Shown here one piece after another: positions 11,977 to 23,128 of a stretch of 64,000 nucleotides of DNA; position 1 is the stretch's first letter; the number at the start of each line of letters is the position of its first letter. The notes under the pieces are model-generated. The model had not been told where the DNA came from. It did not search any database and saw only the letters and a list, made by a program, of their open reading frames with translations. The stretch comes from Cepaea nemoralis (lineage: Eukaryota > Mollusca > Gastropoda > Stylommatophora > Helicidae): positions 178,501 to 242,500 of the forward strand of contig JACEFZ010025059.1 of NCBI GenBank assembly GCA_014155875.1, written 5' to 3'. The position numbers were made by a program, and so were the translations under genes.

Positions 11977-12723
11977 AATTTAGACTTTGAATAACGAAGC
12001 CACAAACAATAGATTGCACGATTTCTTGCCTGGCATATTACGCTGACTCTCGTCACATACTGCATATTTCACACAACATAAAGTAAAATAACTAGATAAA
12101 TCCTTCAAGCTGAAATATGCACATGTTCGCACACTAATGTCAGTTGTCTACCACGTTAATTTTAAACTAACATGTCTTTCTGTTTGCAAAAAACTGGCCT
12201 ATGTAGATTAATCATTATGGCTTCTGCAAACTTTAACAAGCGGCTATTTTGTGTGTCAATCCAATTAGGTATGTGTTCAACCACTCTGTTGTTTAACTGC
12301 CGTTCTGTTCTGCCAATGCAGGTAGACAGGCACCTGCATGTGAATTGGTAAATGTAATTGGATTTGGCGCACAGAGGGCCAGATTCTTAACGGCTGTGGT
12401 GGGAATAGGTAACACACAAAATAGCTGCTTGTTAAAGTTTGCAGAAGCCATAATGATTAATCTACATAGGCCAGTTTTGTGCAAACAGAAAGACATACTA
12501 TTTTAAAATTGCTGTGGTAGACGATTGACATTATTGTGCGAACATGTGTATATTTCAACTGAAGGATTTATCTAGTTATTTTACTTTATGTTGTGTGAAT
12601 TCTGCAGTATGTACCTGATGAAATGCAGGGAAATATAACCAGGCAATTAATCATGCAATCTATTGTTTGTGTCTTCGTTATTCAAATTCACTACTGAAAA
12701 ACATTGTTTTAATTTAGACTTTG
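11977..12723. mobile_element. Foldback element with about 270-bp inverted arms and 13-bp direct repeats
   Basis: The left arm (about 11990-12256) and right arm (about 12411-12680) are inverted copies of each other. The match runs through CACAAACAATAGATTGCA at the outer end, AAAGTAAAATAACTAGATAA in the middle and ACTTTAACAAGC near the inner end, with some mismatches and small indels. The loop is about 155 bp. The same 13 bases, AATTTAGACTTTG, stand at 11977-11989 and 12711-12723 in direct orientation, as a target duplication would. The right arm extends about 30 bp beyond the point where the left arm starts. No transposase is encoded. The class is unknown; a long-terminal-inverted-repeat MITE or a retroposed inverted dimer are both possible. 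Confidence 0.75.
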
Positions 12724-12829
12724 GACTTGAGCATTTGAGAGAACGCATACAAGATCTTTACATCTCCCTACAACACTTAACTGGCGTAAATGTAGAAAGA
12801 GAAAAAGAAGGAGCGGGGAAGAGAAGATC

Positions 12830-13120
12830 AGTATTTATATAAAGACAACATGTTAACAAATCGAGAGAATATCGGTATTTTTGCAGAGAGAATATGTAAA
12901 CAGTTGGAGAGAAGATCAGTGTTCATACAGAGAGTATACAAACAGATGGAGAGAAGATCAGTATTTATACAGAGAGAATATGTAAACAGTTTGAGAAAAG
13001 ATCAATATTTATACAGCAGAATATGTAAATAGGCCGAAGAGGATCAGTATTTATACTTGAGAGAATATGTAAATAGATCGAGAGAAGATCAGTATTGTTA
13101 CAGGGTGAATATGTAAACAT
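12830..13120. repeat. 42-bp tandem array
   Basis: About seven diverged copies of a unit containing GAGAGAAGATCAGTATTTAT, with spacing of 42-43 bp (for example 12911 and 12953). Confidence 0.85.
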
Positions 13121-13200
13121 TTGCCCTGATGTGAATTCGAACGCATATCCACCATACAGGCACGCGAACGTCTAACCACTACGCTACTGCTTTCGACATA
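13105..13200 (-). mobile_element. tRNA-derived SINE head
   Basis: The minus strand reads AGTAGCGTAGTGGTTAGACG (A-box-like) and then GTTCGAATTC (B-box-like) about 35 bp later, the internal RNA polymerase III promoter layout of a tRNA-derived SINE. No 3' body follows on the low-coordinate side, where the 42-bp array lies. It is not a functional tRNA: there is no convincing acceptor stem. Confidence 0.55.
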
Positions 13201-13335
13201 ACATAACATAAACGCAAGTTGAATGTCACTCACAGTACGTTGCAATCAACCCCTGCATTTATAGACTGTTTGTAATTTACTAGGACACTTTACGTTCAGT
13301 AGTTAGCCATTGCTTTCTGAGCAGCCGAACATCAT
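13201..13335 (-). mobile_element. SINE-1 3' body
   Basis: The minus strand carries the body shared by several SINEs in the window: TCAGAAAGCAATGGC...ACTACTGAACGT...GGGGTTGAT...TGCAACGTACTGTGAGTGACAT. It ends in a short (TTATG)n run next to the SINE head at 13105-13200. Related bodies lie at 14500-14690, 27060-27250, 27942-28170, 28340-28450 and 50060-50215. Confidence 0.65.
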
Positions 13336-14159
13336 ACCATCAATACCAATGCATGGTTGATGGCATTTATGTGAACTAGAATATCAGAACTAACATAATA
13401 CCACGTAAGGAACGTTTTGAAATATAGACCTCCCCGCCCCCCCCCCCCAAAAAAAAATATAACCAGAACAATGTCTGCTTCTAAATCTCCTGCGGCTGAT
13501 TTCGATCCCGCGACTCTGTATGTCGGGGGAAAGTGAAATTGTGTTGAAATTGTATTAAACCAGAAGCTAATAATTGCATTAAACCAAAAGCTAAAAATTG
13601 CACTAAACTAGAAGCTAATAAAACAAAGAATAATATAATGCACATGATGTGCCTACCAGTAACTAGATCGCAATGATTATGAGTACTCAACAATAGGCTT
13701 AACTAATTCATTGCCGAGGGATAATGTATCGCTGCATCTTACTTTCCAATTGGACAGAAGGACGATATATAGCTATACTAGGGTAATCGTATTATTTGTT
13801 TTATTTCTCGGTATCTACCTCAATTTTAAAGTTCAGTGAACGGAATTTTACATTATAATACTTGTTCATTTGGTTGTGTACCATGTCTGTCCGCCTACTG
13901 TTTGTTTAGCACTGAACCAGTAACTATGGTAATATTTGACCTGGTCAAAACACAATGGGAAACATTGGAAGACACCAGCTCAGCTCATGAGCCACTTAGT
14001 ATATCAATGCAAGGTCATTACAGATTTAAAGGAGAGGTAGAAATATTTTACTTTCCATTGAAATAAAGCCATCTGGGAATATCTAGAAATTAAAGTACAA
14101 AACGTACTACAAGGTTATGTGGGAAATGACGATGTCGAAATATATAAGATACAAAACTT
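13336..14159. other. Unassigned region with small repeats
   Basis: No gene was identified. A unit containing TTAAACCAGAAGCTAATAAT occurs about three times at 13550-13625, and a C-run/A-run lies at 13435-13460. An open frame at 13836-14066 has no recognisable motif. Confidence 0.4.
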
Positions 14160-14920
14160 AAAATGGCTACCAAAATATCAAACTTTACTATACTCCCTTC
14201 TAACGCTGATCTTAACGGTCGTCGCGATGTTTCCAAATGCCTAACTTCTCATTATATGACCAAAGAAAGATACTTGTCTCCTTCTTGTGTGTGCATTTAT
14301 TGCTTTACCTTTAGTAGCCCTTTTCAGGCAGTTGATGTTATTTACTCCGTCAGTTCAAGCTCTTCACAACATACATCTCAGAAACCGCAATTCCACCGCC
14401 TCCAAGTTCTTCATAATTTGATCATCCACATTTCAGGATTTGCCACTCTGCCCAACAGTTCTATATCACATTGCAGTTCTTCTTTTCTGACATTCTATTT
14501 GATTGACTTACAGCAAGTGATAAAGGTTAGTTGCATATCCTTTACAGGACGTCGCAGTAAACTCCATAATTTTTTTTTGGCTGTTTGTGATTTCTTGGCT
14601 ACTAATTTAGGATGCTTTCTGAACGACCAGAACTCATACCATTGTATAAAAACTAGCGCAAGACGGTCTGCATCCAAATCGCTCGCAGCTGTGTTTCGAA
14701 GGCGGTATGCGGGGTTGCAAATTGCTTCCGTAATCCTTACGGCAGAGGTTATAGCATAATATTCATGTTCTGAAATGCAGTGTTTGCTGGCGCTATTCTA
14801 CTTTTAATCTCAGATACACATCTTCCATTTCATGTTATGATCGCCCGCAGATATCTGAGTTTATTAAATTGGACAATTATTTTCCGGTCTATTATTATAT
14901 CATAATTTTGGTTTTATCTT
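14160..14920 (-). pseudogene. Decayed LINE-B-like RT C-terminus, split by a SINE
   Basis: On the minus strand, 14700-14920 reads in pieces as IDRKIIVQFNKLRYLRAIIT and then NGRCVSEIKSRIA, matching the IEGKILNQVDNFRYLGAFIT/DGRCTTEIRSRI region of LINE-B2. 14160-14440 reads as an EAVELRFLRCML-like block and FFGHIMR followed by a GNIATTVKI-like segment, matching the GHVMRREALENIVTTGKI region. The two parts are separated by a SINE at about 14500-14690. Many stops and frameshifts make this an old copy. The 198-codon plus-strand frame across it is antisense coincidence. Confidence 0.6.
14500..14690 (-). mobile_element. SINE-1 copy nested in a LINE
   Basis: The minus strand reads GTCGTTCAGAAAGCAT, then AATCACAAACAGCC, then CGACGTCCTGTAAAGGATAT, the common 3' body of SINE-1. 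It interrupts the decayed LINE at 14160-14920. Confidence 0.65.
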
Positions 14921-15289
14921 TTTAAATGATGATATTAGTGCGACTGAAATGTGGAAGTGGTAAAAAAAACAACAAAAAAACAAATAAAAAAACAAACAAA
15001 TACCACCACCCCAGGGCATGACATTATAAGCTGTGAAATTTTAAAGATGATACCACAAAGAACGGCAGAAATTATAACATATTTATTTTAAAAAATCTGA
15101 GGCACTGGGAAAACCCAACAAGCTTGAACATTAGCCTCTGTTTATACTTCACCTCGACACCGCAAGGTACAAGAGGAACAAGATGAGATGTCAATTTTCA
15201 AAATAAGAGTAGAAGAGGGCAATGCTAAATTCTCCAGACCAATATCAATGACTTTCTATTTAGGTAAAATACTAGAAGCTTTTATCAAT
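14921..15289. other. Unassigned A/T-rich spacer
   Basis: No gene was seen. It has an A-rich tract at about 14960-15000. Confidence 0.4.
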
Positions 15290-17725
15290 AGCTAGTTAGT
15301 TATTTAGTAGACAGACCATCCTCATTGCACATCGAACCATATAGTCCCTAAGTGCTCGGATCCCCTCCTCAGTAAATCCCGCAGCGTGTAACGGCTCACG
15401 ACACCAGTTCTGTGTTGGTTTATTACTCTTCTTTGGCTTCCAGCGTAGTGTTCTTGTCTGGCCACACCTCTTTATACTTGCTGTTCTCGCAGCCTGACCA
15501 TGGTTGTAGATTCACAGTCATCGCTTGGTTCTCGTAAACGACTTACTTCTCGTAGAGCATTTATAATGTCTGCCTGGTCTGTGGCTCGTCCGTCTTCCAC
15601 AGTATCCCTACCTGCAAGCCTGTCAGCCTGCTCATTTCCTTGTACGCCCGCATGCCCTGGAACGAAGATAAAACTAATCTTTGCCAGCCGAGACCGCTCC
15701 AGAGACAGCAACCACTCTCTTCGGACCCACCCCATCTCTATCCTCCTGAGCATACTCATTGAGTCACTAAGGACACATGCCCGATTGAATGTCTGTGTCT
15801 CGAGCCATGTTATTGCTTTACTTACTGCCATGACTTCCATAGTCAGGCTGCTTGTGGTCAAAGCAAAAGCGCCAGACTCTTCCTTCACAATTTTCCCTCC
15901 GGCCTGAGCCGTAAAGGCCCATGAACTTCTCACTCCTCGAACGACCGACCCATCCGTGTAAATGACAGCATCATCCTCTAAAGAATTCTCGAAGATCAGA
16001 GCCTGTACTTCCGCCTCCACAGCAGCTGGATTTTCTTGTCTGCATTTCCTGTCTAGTTGGATGCACACTGAAAAGGATGTACAGAACTCTGTTGGCACTT
16101 GTACCCACTCCTCGCCAGGTTCTAAGTCCTCAAGTGAACACACCTGCTGAAGAATGTCTTCGGCTTGACCCATCCACGACTTTCCTCTTTTTAACCTGCT
16201 GCCCTTTGCCTTCTTAATCTCGCTGTGTAGTGGATGTGTGTTTTACGTTGAATCTGAGATAGGCACGTGCTTGGCAAATTTGTATTCTGTCCCTCATGGT
16301 TGGAAAATCAAGAAGGTAGCGCATCGCCCTGCATGCTGTATCTCTTGTACAGCATAGAATAATGCGCATAGCTTCGTTCTGTATCCTTTCCATCCTTTCT
16401 ATCTGCTTATGGCTGAGAGTCAGGATCGCCATCGCATACTCCAAAACAGAAAGGACCAGACCCTCGTAAAGAAGACATAGATGGCGCTGCTCACAGTTTG
16501 CCGCCGCCATCACCCGCATCGCAGCCAAACCCCGCTTGGCCTTTGTTATCACCTGGTCTACGTGCTCAATATAAGCTAGGCTTCGATCAAATCGTATCCC
16601 CAGGTAATTCATTGCCTGCGTTCTTTCCACAGTCTCTGAACCCAGATTTACAGTTGGGGTGTTGACAATATGGTTATTCAAAGAGAACCATGTCACTGTT
16701 GCCTTTGTTGGGTTGACCATTGCCCCAGCTTCAACACACCAAGTGCTAATACGATTGAGTTCGGTTTGTAGTTCTACAGCAACCTGATCTCTATCCTTAC
16801 CCTGACGATACACTAAAACATCGTCGGCATACGACAATGTCCTACCCGGTCCTATGATTTGCTCGCTGGTGATTCTCACAGTGTAGGCGTTGAACAGCAC
16901 CGGAGATAATGGTGATCCCTGTGGTAGGCCAGGATATATTGTTGTTGGTTCCGAAGTCCAACTGCCACATCTAAAACTACTTTCCGTTGGAAGAGGGCTG
17001 CAGCCATCCAACTATGGAGGAAAGGACTTATCTTGAGTTCAAGAAGCTGAAGCATTAAAAAATCCAATGGTACTCTGTTGTACGCGTCCTCAAGATCAAT
17101 CGCTGCAGCAAATGTTTCAATGCCTGAGTGGAAACCTTCATAGACATCATGGGCAAAAACTGCTGCATTGGTCCAGGTTTCTCTTTTTGGAGGGTACCCT
17201 CCCAGGGTAGGTGGGAAAACACCTTGCCTGTCTAGCTGGCTTGATATTTTTCTGGCAATTAACTTCTCCAGCAGCTTGCCTATTGTATTCTGCATGGTTC
17301 TTACTCGATATCCCTGAATTTTTGTGTGGTCTTTGCCAGGCTTCGGCAAGGGAATCAGATAGCTGTGTAACCACTCCTCCTTGATGCTAGCACTCCCTAT
17401 ACTGTTGTTGTACATGTCTGCTAGTTCTCTAGCTCGTTGTCGGTACACATATTGATGTCGTCATACCTTAGGCCATCTGGCCCTGGAGCGCTGTATTTTT
17501 TTTAAATCGTCGAAGCACAGCCTTGATCTCTTTCACTGTCACTGTGACGTCATCTGAAATGTTCTGGGTCTTGCACCTGTCTGAGGTAACCTCCTTGGAA
17601 AGATTTCGGCCTCTCATGTCTGTCTGATTGCTCTGCTCTAGATAGCGTACGAAGAGGGCTTTGCCCTTGTTCTCGTCAGTACTCTGCCAGATGAGGTCAG
17701 CACCTTGGAAGTCAGGGATACTCTT
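15290..17725 (-). pseudogene. I/Jockey-like LINE polymerase with RNase H domain
   Basis: This is a minus-strand ORF2 remnant of an RNase H-bearing LINE. About 17450-17725 holds the start of RT, with a PGPDGLRYDD-like block after a frameshift. 16876-17448 gives LIPLPKPGKDHTKIQGYR, IGKLLEKLIARK and AAIDLEDAYNRVPLDFL. 16214-17011 gives GLPQGSPLSPVLFNAY and the catalytic YADDVLVY. 15472-16173 is an RNase H type I domain with the acidic residues in order: IYTDGS, LTMEV, LSDSMSM and VPGHAGVQGNEQADRLAG. Downstream, 15290-15470 has the usual cysteine-containing end region in a broken frame. At least three frameshifts break it, and endonuclease and ORF1 are absent. RT plus RNase H places it in the I/Jockey group, resembling what is often annotated as transposon BS polymerase. 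Confidence 0.85.
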
Positions 17726-18142
17726 ATCAATTAGAGATTATAATAGCAGTACAACCGGATTTACTGTTACATACCACCAAAAGAAAAGAATGATGAAATC
17801 AGTCAGAAAGCCACCAAAACCTGCTTAAGACGACTATCACGTTATGGACAGACCAGAACAAATAATTATTCTCCCCCTCAGAACAGGACACAATAGATTA
17901 CGCAACCACATGTATACAAAATTCAAGATTGGCGAATCAGTCATGTGCACTTGTGGTTTAGCGCCACAGACAGCAGATCACATACTCCAAGACTACCCAA
18001 AATACAACATATCTGGCCAAGGGAGACAACAGTGGAAGATAAACTCTATGGACCACTGAGTGAACTAGAAAAGACAGATTCATAAAAGAGACAATATTGC
18101 AGTTATAGACAAATTTCAAGCGAACGAAAGAAGAAGAAGAAA
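17726..18142 (+). pseudogene. LINE-F 3' end, plus strand
   Basis: The frame after 17844 reads MDRPEQIIILPLRTGHNRL followed by VMCTCGLAPQTADHIL, the region after RNase H that carries a Cys-rich signature. The 49182-49960 copy has the same MDRPEQVIILRLRTGHNRL stretch. Upstream, TYHQKKRM is also shared, separated here by a TAA where the sister copy has a Gln codon. The element ends with TTTCAAGCGAACGAAAGAAG and a short (AAG)n tail at about 18142. It meets the RNase H LINE on the other strand at about 17725. Confidence 0.75.
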
Positions 18143-18749
18143 TCTCCGTTTATACACAATTGTAGCACACTACACAAGATTATAAAGTTAGAATTGACAG
18201 CCAAATTAATTTTAAAAGAAATCAAAGTAAAAATGGTCATCACATTTCTGGACAAATATATTATATAATGCATATGATACATGTTGAAATGATAGGTCTT
18301 ATTAAAATTTTGACATTTGTATACTAGGAAAAACATACCAGTATATAGAACACTTTTTTCAAGGGAGATACTTCACTGTAAATGTGAACAATTATAGTCT
18401 GTCCGGAAATTAATGCCGTCATTCACGATCAATTATTTTGAAAACTGTCTGTTGCATTGTTATGAAATTTTTCCTGCCGTCTTATATTTACCCCCACCCA
18501 AGGAATATGTCTTTGATAGGTCCAAAAGCAACTTAAATCATCGCAAGCGGCGATATTTCTTTGATGTATTGGGGAAAATGTAGTGAATTCACACTAACAA
18601 ACTAGTCTTACAGTAAAGCAACGTCATTTCGGGTAAGGACACAAGTACAAAGTGTAGCCAGATTCGTATGGGAGTGGGTGCAATAAAAAAAGTAGCTTAA
18701 AAGTCGAAAGGGTCGACTGCATTTGCACCGGGTTTTTATCTCATATGGC
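18143..18749. other. Unassigned spacer
   Basis: No gene was identified. The stretch at about 18395-18420 resembles a mariner-type end, but I found no partner. Confidence 0.35.
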
Positions 18750-20323
18750 TGCGAATTCCCCAGACGTGTCTCCACCTTGCCGTGTTAGAGTGGCTTGCGT
18801 GTCCCAGTGACCCCAAGAGCTTTGTTGACGGAAGCACCACTACATGTCAGACAGGCCTTGAGATAGGGACCAGACAAAGAGAGACACAGCCTGCGCTCTG
18901 CAGGTGGACTGAGGATAGCAGTCAAAAGTTCAAACCAGGTGCACGATGCCACTAATCCTTGGTCCGGACACATACTCTAAGGCTCTCAGCTGAGGGATAT
19001 GGCTGAACTCCTCTAAGCCATTAACCCTCGGATGTGAGAGCTGGGCCGATACTCGCTTACCTCAAAATGGAGGTGAGTTGCTGAGCACGCTACATGCTTA
19101 GTCCAGATACTTGTTCGAAGGCTTTCAGCTGGGGGATATGATGGGTCCCCGGATGAAAGGGCCTGGCCGTTACTCACGCACATGTAGCCTACCTCGTGAG
19201 AGGTTACTAAAGGTGGAAATGCGCCCCAGTCGCACGCGATGGTTACGATGAAAATCTGTATCTATACTCATAGAGAGCGTAGTCAAAGGTGGAAGAGCGT
19301 CTCATTGACGCGAAATGGAACGCTTGGCTAGCGTATCCATTACGTGAAAGTCCGAAGCGAAAGCTTGATGAGTGGATGTCGTCTGCAGACTGTCCGTCCC
19401 TGGTCTGTGTAGGGAACTACCAGTGGCAAACGAAATGCCCAATACACGGAAGTGAGGAATTAAAGCAGTAATGAGCAGGACGTATCGATTCCTTTGGTGA
19501 GCCCAGTCTCAGAGCACTATGTGCCGGCTCTGCAATTATGGAAGCCTCCTTGGAAATCGGGGAATATCCATGGTCTGCCCCTGCCTTCCCTAGAGGGTTG
19601 ACCGTGGTGTCTCTGGCCGTACTACCTTAACCAGCTGAGATGCGGGCGACACCACAACAGTAAGAGTCTAACGTCCTCAAAACCTCGGGAATGAAAACCC
19701 GTAAAAATGCCCGCTGAAGACGGATGTGCTGGCCTAAGGGCGCAAATAAATCAGGCGCAATGCAAAACCGTCCGAGAGAAATGTCCCTCGTGCTCGGAAC
19801 AGTTCTGACTATCTAGTCTTCCGAATGTCCGTCATGCCCGGAACAGCTCTAACTATTTTGTTTTCCGGGCACAGTGATTAGCGCATGTTTGAGCCGAAAG
19901 AGTGGATACCGTCTGCAGTCCGACCATTCCTGGTCTGTGTGGGGAGCGGCCCATAGCGAACGAAAGGCCCAATACACTGAAGTGAGGAATTAAAGCAGCC
20001 ATGAGCAGGGCGTAGTGATTCCCTAGGTGAGCCCAGCATCAGAGCGCTATGTGTCGGCTCTGCAACTATGGAAGCCTCCCTGGATTGCGGATAATGCCCA
20101 TGGACTATACCTGCCTTCACTTGAGGGCTGATCGTGAAGTATTCGAACGTTCTAACTTGACCCGCTTGGATGTGGACGGCACCACAGTAGTGAGAGTCTC
20201 CGAGGAATGCTAACCTGGTCAAAAACGCACGCAAAAGTCGGATGTGTTGGCCTGAGAGTCTAGGCCCAAGGGTGCATAACAATACACCGCAATTATATCT
20301 GAAAAAATACTCCGAATGAACGC
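18750..20323. repeat. Diverged direct duplications
   Basis: Two related blocks in the same orientation, about 19330-19775 and 19893-20300. They share GTGAGGAATTAAAGCAG, TATGGAAGCCTCC and CGGATGTG, with many substitutions between them. A smaller pair lies upstream at about 18960-19070 and 19095-19205, sharing CTTTCAGCTG/CTCTCAGCTG and GGGATATG. No coding motif was recognised. The last block runs into the (AAG)n tract, so the unit may be the 3' part of an unidentified plus-strand retroelement. Confidence 0.6.
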
Positions 20324-20784
20324 AGCAGAAGAAGAAGAAGAAGAAGAAGAAGAAGAAGAAGAAGAAGAAGAAGAAGAAGAAGAAGAAGAAGAAGAAGAAG
20401 AAGAAGAAGAAGAAGAAGAAGAAGAAGAAGAAGAAGAAGAAGAAGAAGAAGAAGAAGAAGAAGAAGAAGAAGAAGAAGAAGAAGAAGAAGAAGAAGAAGA
20501 AGAAGAAGAAGAAGAAGAAGAAGAAGAAGAAGAAGAAGAAGAAGAAGAAGAAGAAGAAGAAGAAGAAGAAGAAGAAGAAGAAGAAGAAGAAGAAGAAGAA
20601 GAAGAAGAAGAAGAAGAAGAAGAAGAAGAAGAAGAAGAAGAAGAAGAAGAAGAAGAAGAAGAAGAAGAAGAAGAAGAAGAAGAAGAAGAAGAAGAAGAAG
20701 AAGAAGAAGAAGAAGAAGAAGAAGAAGAAGAAGAAGAAGAAGAAGAAGAAGAAGAAGAAGAAGAAGAAGAAGACGAAGAAGAAG
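20324..20784. repeat. (AAG)n microsatellite
   Basis: About 150 almost uninterrupted AAG units, ending with one GAC variant. The poly-Glu frame is an artefact. Confidence 0.97.
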
Positions 20785-20999
20785 GATCGTTAATCGCTGC
20801 TTTTCTTTATAATATTAATCGCAGAAAATCTAAAATTTATTCATGAGTCTTCATTTTTATGAGGTCATGTTGACTACATTTCTTTGCAAAAAAATGAAAC
20901 CATTTAATAGAAGAAAAATAGACTAAAGAAACATCATCTATGATTCAACATCTGCAAACAACAAATATAAATTAGACACCATTCAACACCAAGCTCTGT
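20785..20999. other. Unassigned A/T-rich spacer
   Basis: Nothing recognised. Confidence 0.35.
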
Positions 21000-21236
21000 G
21001 GATTTTCTTTTTGTTTTGTGTTTCCTTTTTTGTACGCTCGCTTTGAACTTAAACGTAGTCAATACACGCACTACTACTTTTAGCACACTGGACTGATTTT
21101 TGCGTGTGGATTAGCTTTCCCTATTGCCAGTGTCCCTCGCCATCAGGCGAACCCACTCCGACTTCTGAGGTGCTTGTAATTTACGTCCCCAAGTCAAGGA
21201 CGAGAAATTAACATTTTAGTCATACTGACTGGTGTA
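21000..21236 (+). repeat. Dispersed repeat R1, copy 1
   Basis: Shared in the same orientation with 25090-25318. Both contain GTGTCCCTCGCCATCAGGCG, TAATTTACGTCCCCAAGTCA and ACATTTTAGTC. It sits immediately upstream of a truncated LINE-H copy. The nature of the repeat is unknown. Confidence 0.75.
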
Positions 21237-21914
21237 GATACAAAGATAATGCATACAGATAAACTACTATGGAGAAAGAAATATACATTAATGGGGGAAA
21301 ATTGGAGGTGGTGGACAATTTTGAATATCTTGGGTCATTGATTACCAATAACGGTGACACAATGAAAGAGATTAAACGGCGACTATCCATTGCTCTTCAA
21401 AGACTAAAACAGATGAATACATTATGGAGTGGGACAGACAGAACTACAAAAATTAGATGTTTAAGAGCATGCATCTTTCCCATAGCAACATACGCCTGTG
21501 AGACATGGACACTTACTAAACAAGCTGAATAGCGCATAAACGCCTTTGAATATAAATGTTATAGACGAGTTCTAAGAATATCTTGGGTAAAGAAAAGAAC
21601 AAATGCATCCATACTTCAAGAGTTGAATATTGAGGAGGGTTGGCTATTAAAGACGATAAAAAGAAGAAAATTGAAGTATTTTGGTCACTTGAAACTTCAC
21701 GAAAGTTTGGAGAGAACAATAATGGAAGGGTATATGCCTGGGAAGAGAGGAAGAGGAAGGCCAAAGAGAAGATGGGTGCAAGATGTGGAGGATGATCTCC
21801 AGATGGGTGTATCAGATGCGGGACATCTTGCTTGTGATCGAGAGGTTGTCCGGAAGGTTGTTATGGGAGTGAGGTTCTGCAAAGGACATGCTACTGAATG
21901 AATGAATGACTGAT
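21237..21914 (+). pseudogene. LINE-H copy 1, 3' end
   Basis: This is a 5'-truncated plus-strand RT C-terminus. 21269-21532 reads VVDNFEYLGSLITNNGDTMK and ACETWTLTKQAE and stops at a TAG (21530-21532) where copy 2 has CAG. 21623-21901 continues with LKYFGHLKLH and GKRGRGRPKRRW and ends KGHATE, followed by a short (TGAA)n run. It is nearly identical to the 3' part of the copy ending at 24325. The endonuclease and the catalytic RT region are absent. Confidence 0.8.
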
Positions 21915-22049
21915 GTAGATGTTCAACCTCAATTAAATATGACAAGTTAGGAAATACCATAACAGAATCTAAACACATTCTAGAAAGATGGCAGGAGTAC
22001 TGCAGTGGAATGTATGATATGAATGACTGTGATGATATGACTGAGATAC

Positions 22050-22555
22050 ATTACCTGCTACTGAGTGAGTGCGTGGCGCGATACTGTGAGCTGTGAGTTT
22101 CGTGTGAAGTGCTTTTGAATCTGCCCAAGTTTTTATTTTTGGAACGTGACTGCATGTTCGGAGCAATGGCAGGTGGCTATGTCCCAGAGTTGACCAGTTT
22201 TTGCCTTATGCAGAAATGCGTGGTTGCTGGGCTTCTGGTTGACTGCCACTACCATCGACGATGAACTGTATTTCGTGGACTGTGTAGGTGAACATCTAGG
22301 AAACATCCAGATAGGAAAATGACTGCCGATTCCATCAGAGATGAATTGGGTGTTTCGTGGGGGACTGGTGTGTTGACATTCTGGCGGCTGCATTATGCAC
22401 AGTGCGGGATGCTGTTTGTCGAGACTCCTGTCTTTTCCACTTTTCACATTGGCCAGTGGTAAGCATTTTGTGTGATATTCACTGGCACAGGAACGGAGCA
22501 TAATGGGGACGACCCGTTGCTGTGAAGTTGGAGCTGCGACTAACTAACTAACTAA
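22050..22555 (+). mobile_element. (CTAA)n-tailed retroposon, copy 1
   Basis: Inserted in LINE-H copy 2. The 3' part, with TGGCACAGGAACGGAGCATA, GGGGACGACCCGTTGC and GAAGTTGGAGC, ends in (CTAA)n. It is shared with 26261-26604. This copy has an internal partial duplication around GACTGCC...GATGAA. No open frame or tRNA-like head was seen, so it is either a SINE or the 3' UTR of an unidentified LINE. Confidence 0.7.
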
Positions 22556-22929
22556 CATGAACCAATGACAGCAGAGACAGAACCTGACCCCTCATTAGAT
22601 GAAATTGCAAGGGCAATAAAGAACATGAATAATAGTAAATCACCAGGATGTGATGAGATACCAGCTGAACCAATTAAAGCGAGAAGAGAAGAAAGCATAC
22701 AAATCTACCATGTATTATGTAAAAAGATATGGAAATAGGGTATTTGGCCAACAGATTGGAAGAGAACTGTCTTCATTCCAATACCAAAAAAGGCAACCTG
22801 AAATTATGCACCAACTATAGAACTGTTGCCGTGATCAGTTGCGCAAGTAAAATTCTACCAAAAATCATAATGGGAAGACTTCATAAGAAAATGGAAGACG
22901 AGATTACCGTGGTTCAAGCTGTATTTACA

Positions 22930-23128
22930 CAAGGACTGCAAGAGCTGTGAAGAAAAGACAGAACAGAAAAACCACTGCAGAAAATCCTCCTCAAGAAACT
23001 TCAAGCATTCTTTGTCCACATTGTCAAAGAACATTTCGAGCCAAAATAGGCCTTATCAGCCATCTTAGAACTCACGGCTCCATACTTTCAACCCCACTGG
23101 ATGAAATGAATGGTCATCATCATTCTTG
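22930..23128 (+). mobile_element. LINE 3' end with C2H2 finger, nested
   Basis: About 200 bp reading as CPHCQRTFRAKIGLISHLRT, then a stop in an ATC-rich tail. This is the C-terminal zinc finger of an endonuclease-type LINE, similar to the one at 42170-42240. It breaks the RT frame of LINE-H copy 2. Confidence 0.7.

Noticed and set aside
14163..14759. 198-codon plus-strand gene
   Set aside because: The opposite strand carries a decayed LINE RT and a nested SINE that explain the sequence. The plus-strand peptide has no motif.
18395..18480. Mariner-type terminal repeat
   Set aside because: The sequence GTCCGGAAATTAATGCCGTC looks similar to some mariner ends, but no inverted partner or transposase piece was found nearby.
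20316..20846. Poly-glutamate protein
   Set aside because: It is a direct translation of (AAG)n. The same applies to frames through 43044-43165, 46897-47414 and 51129-51713.
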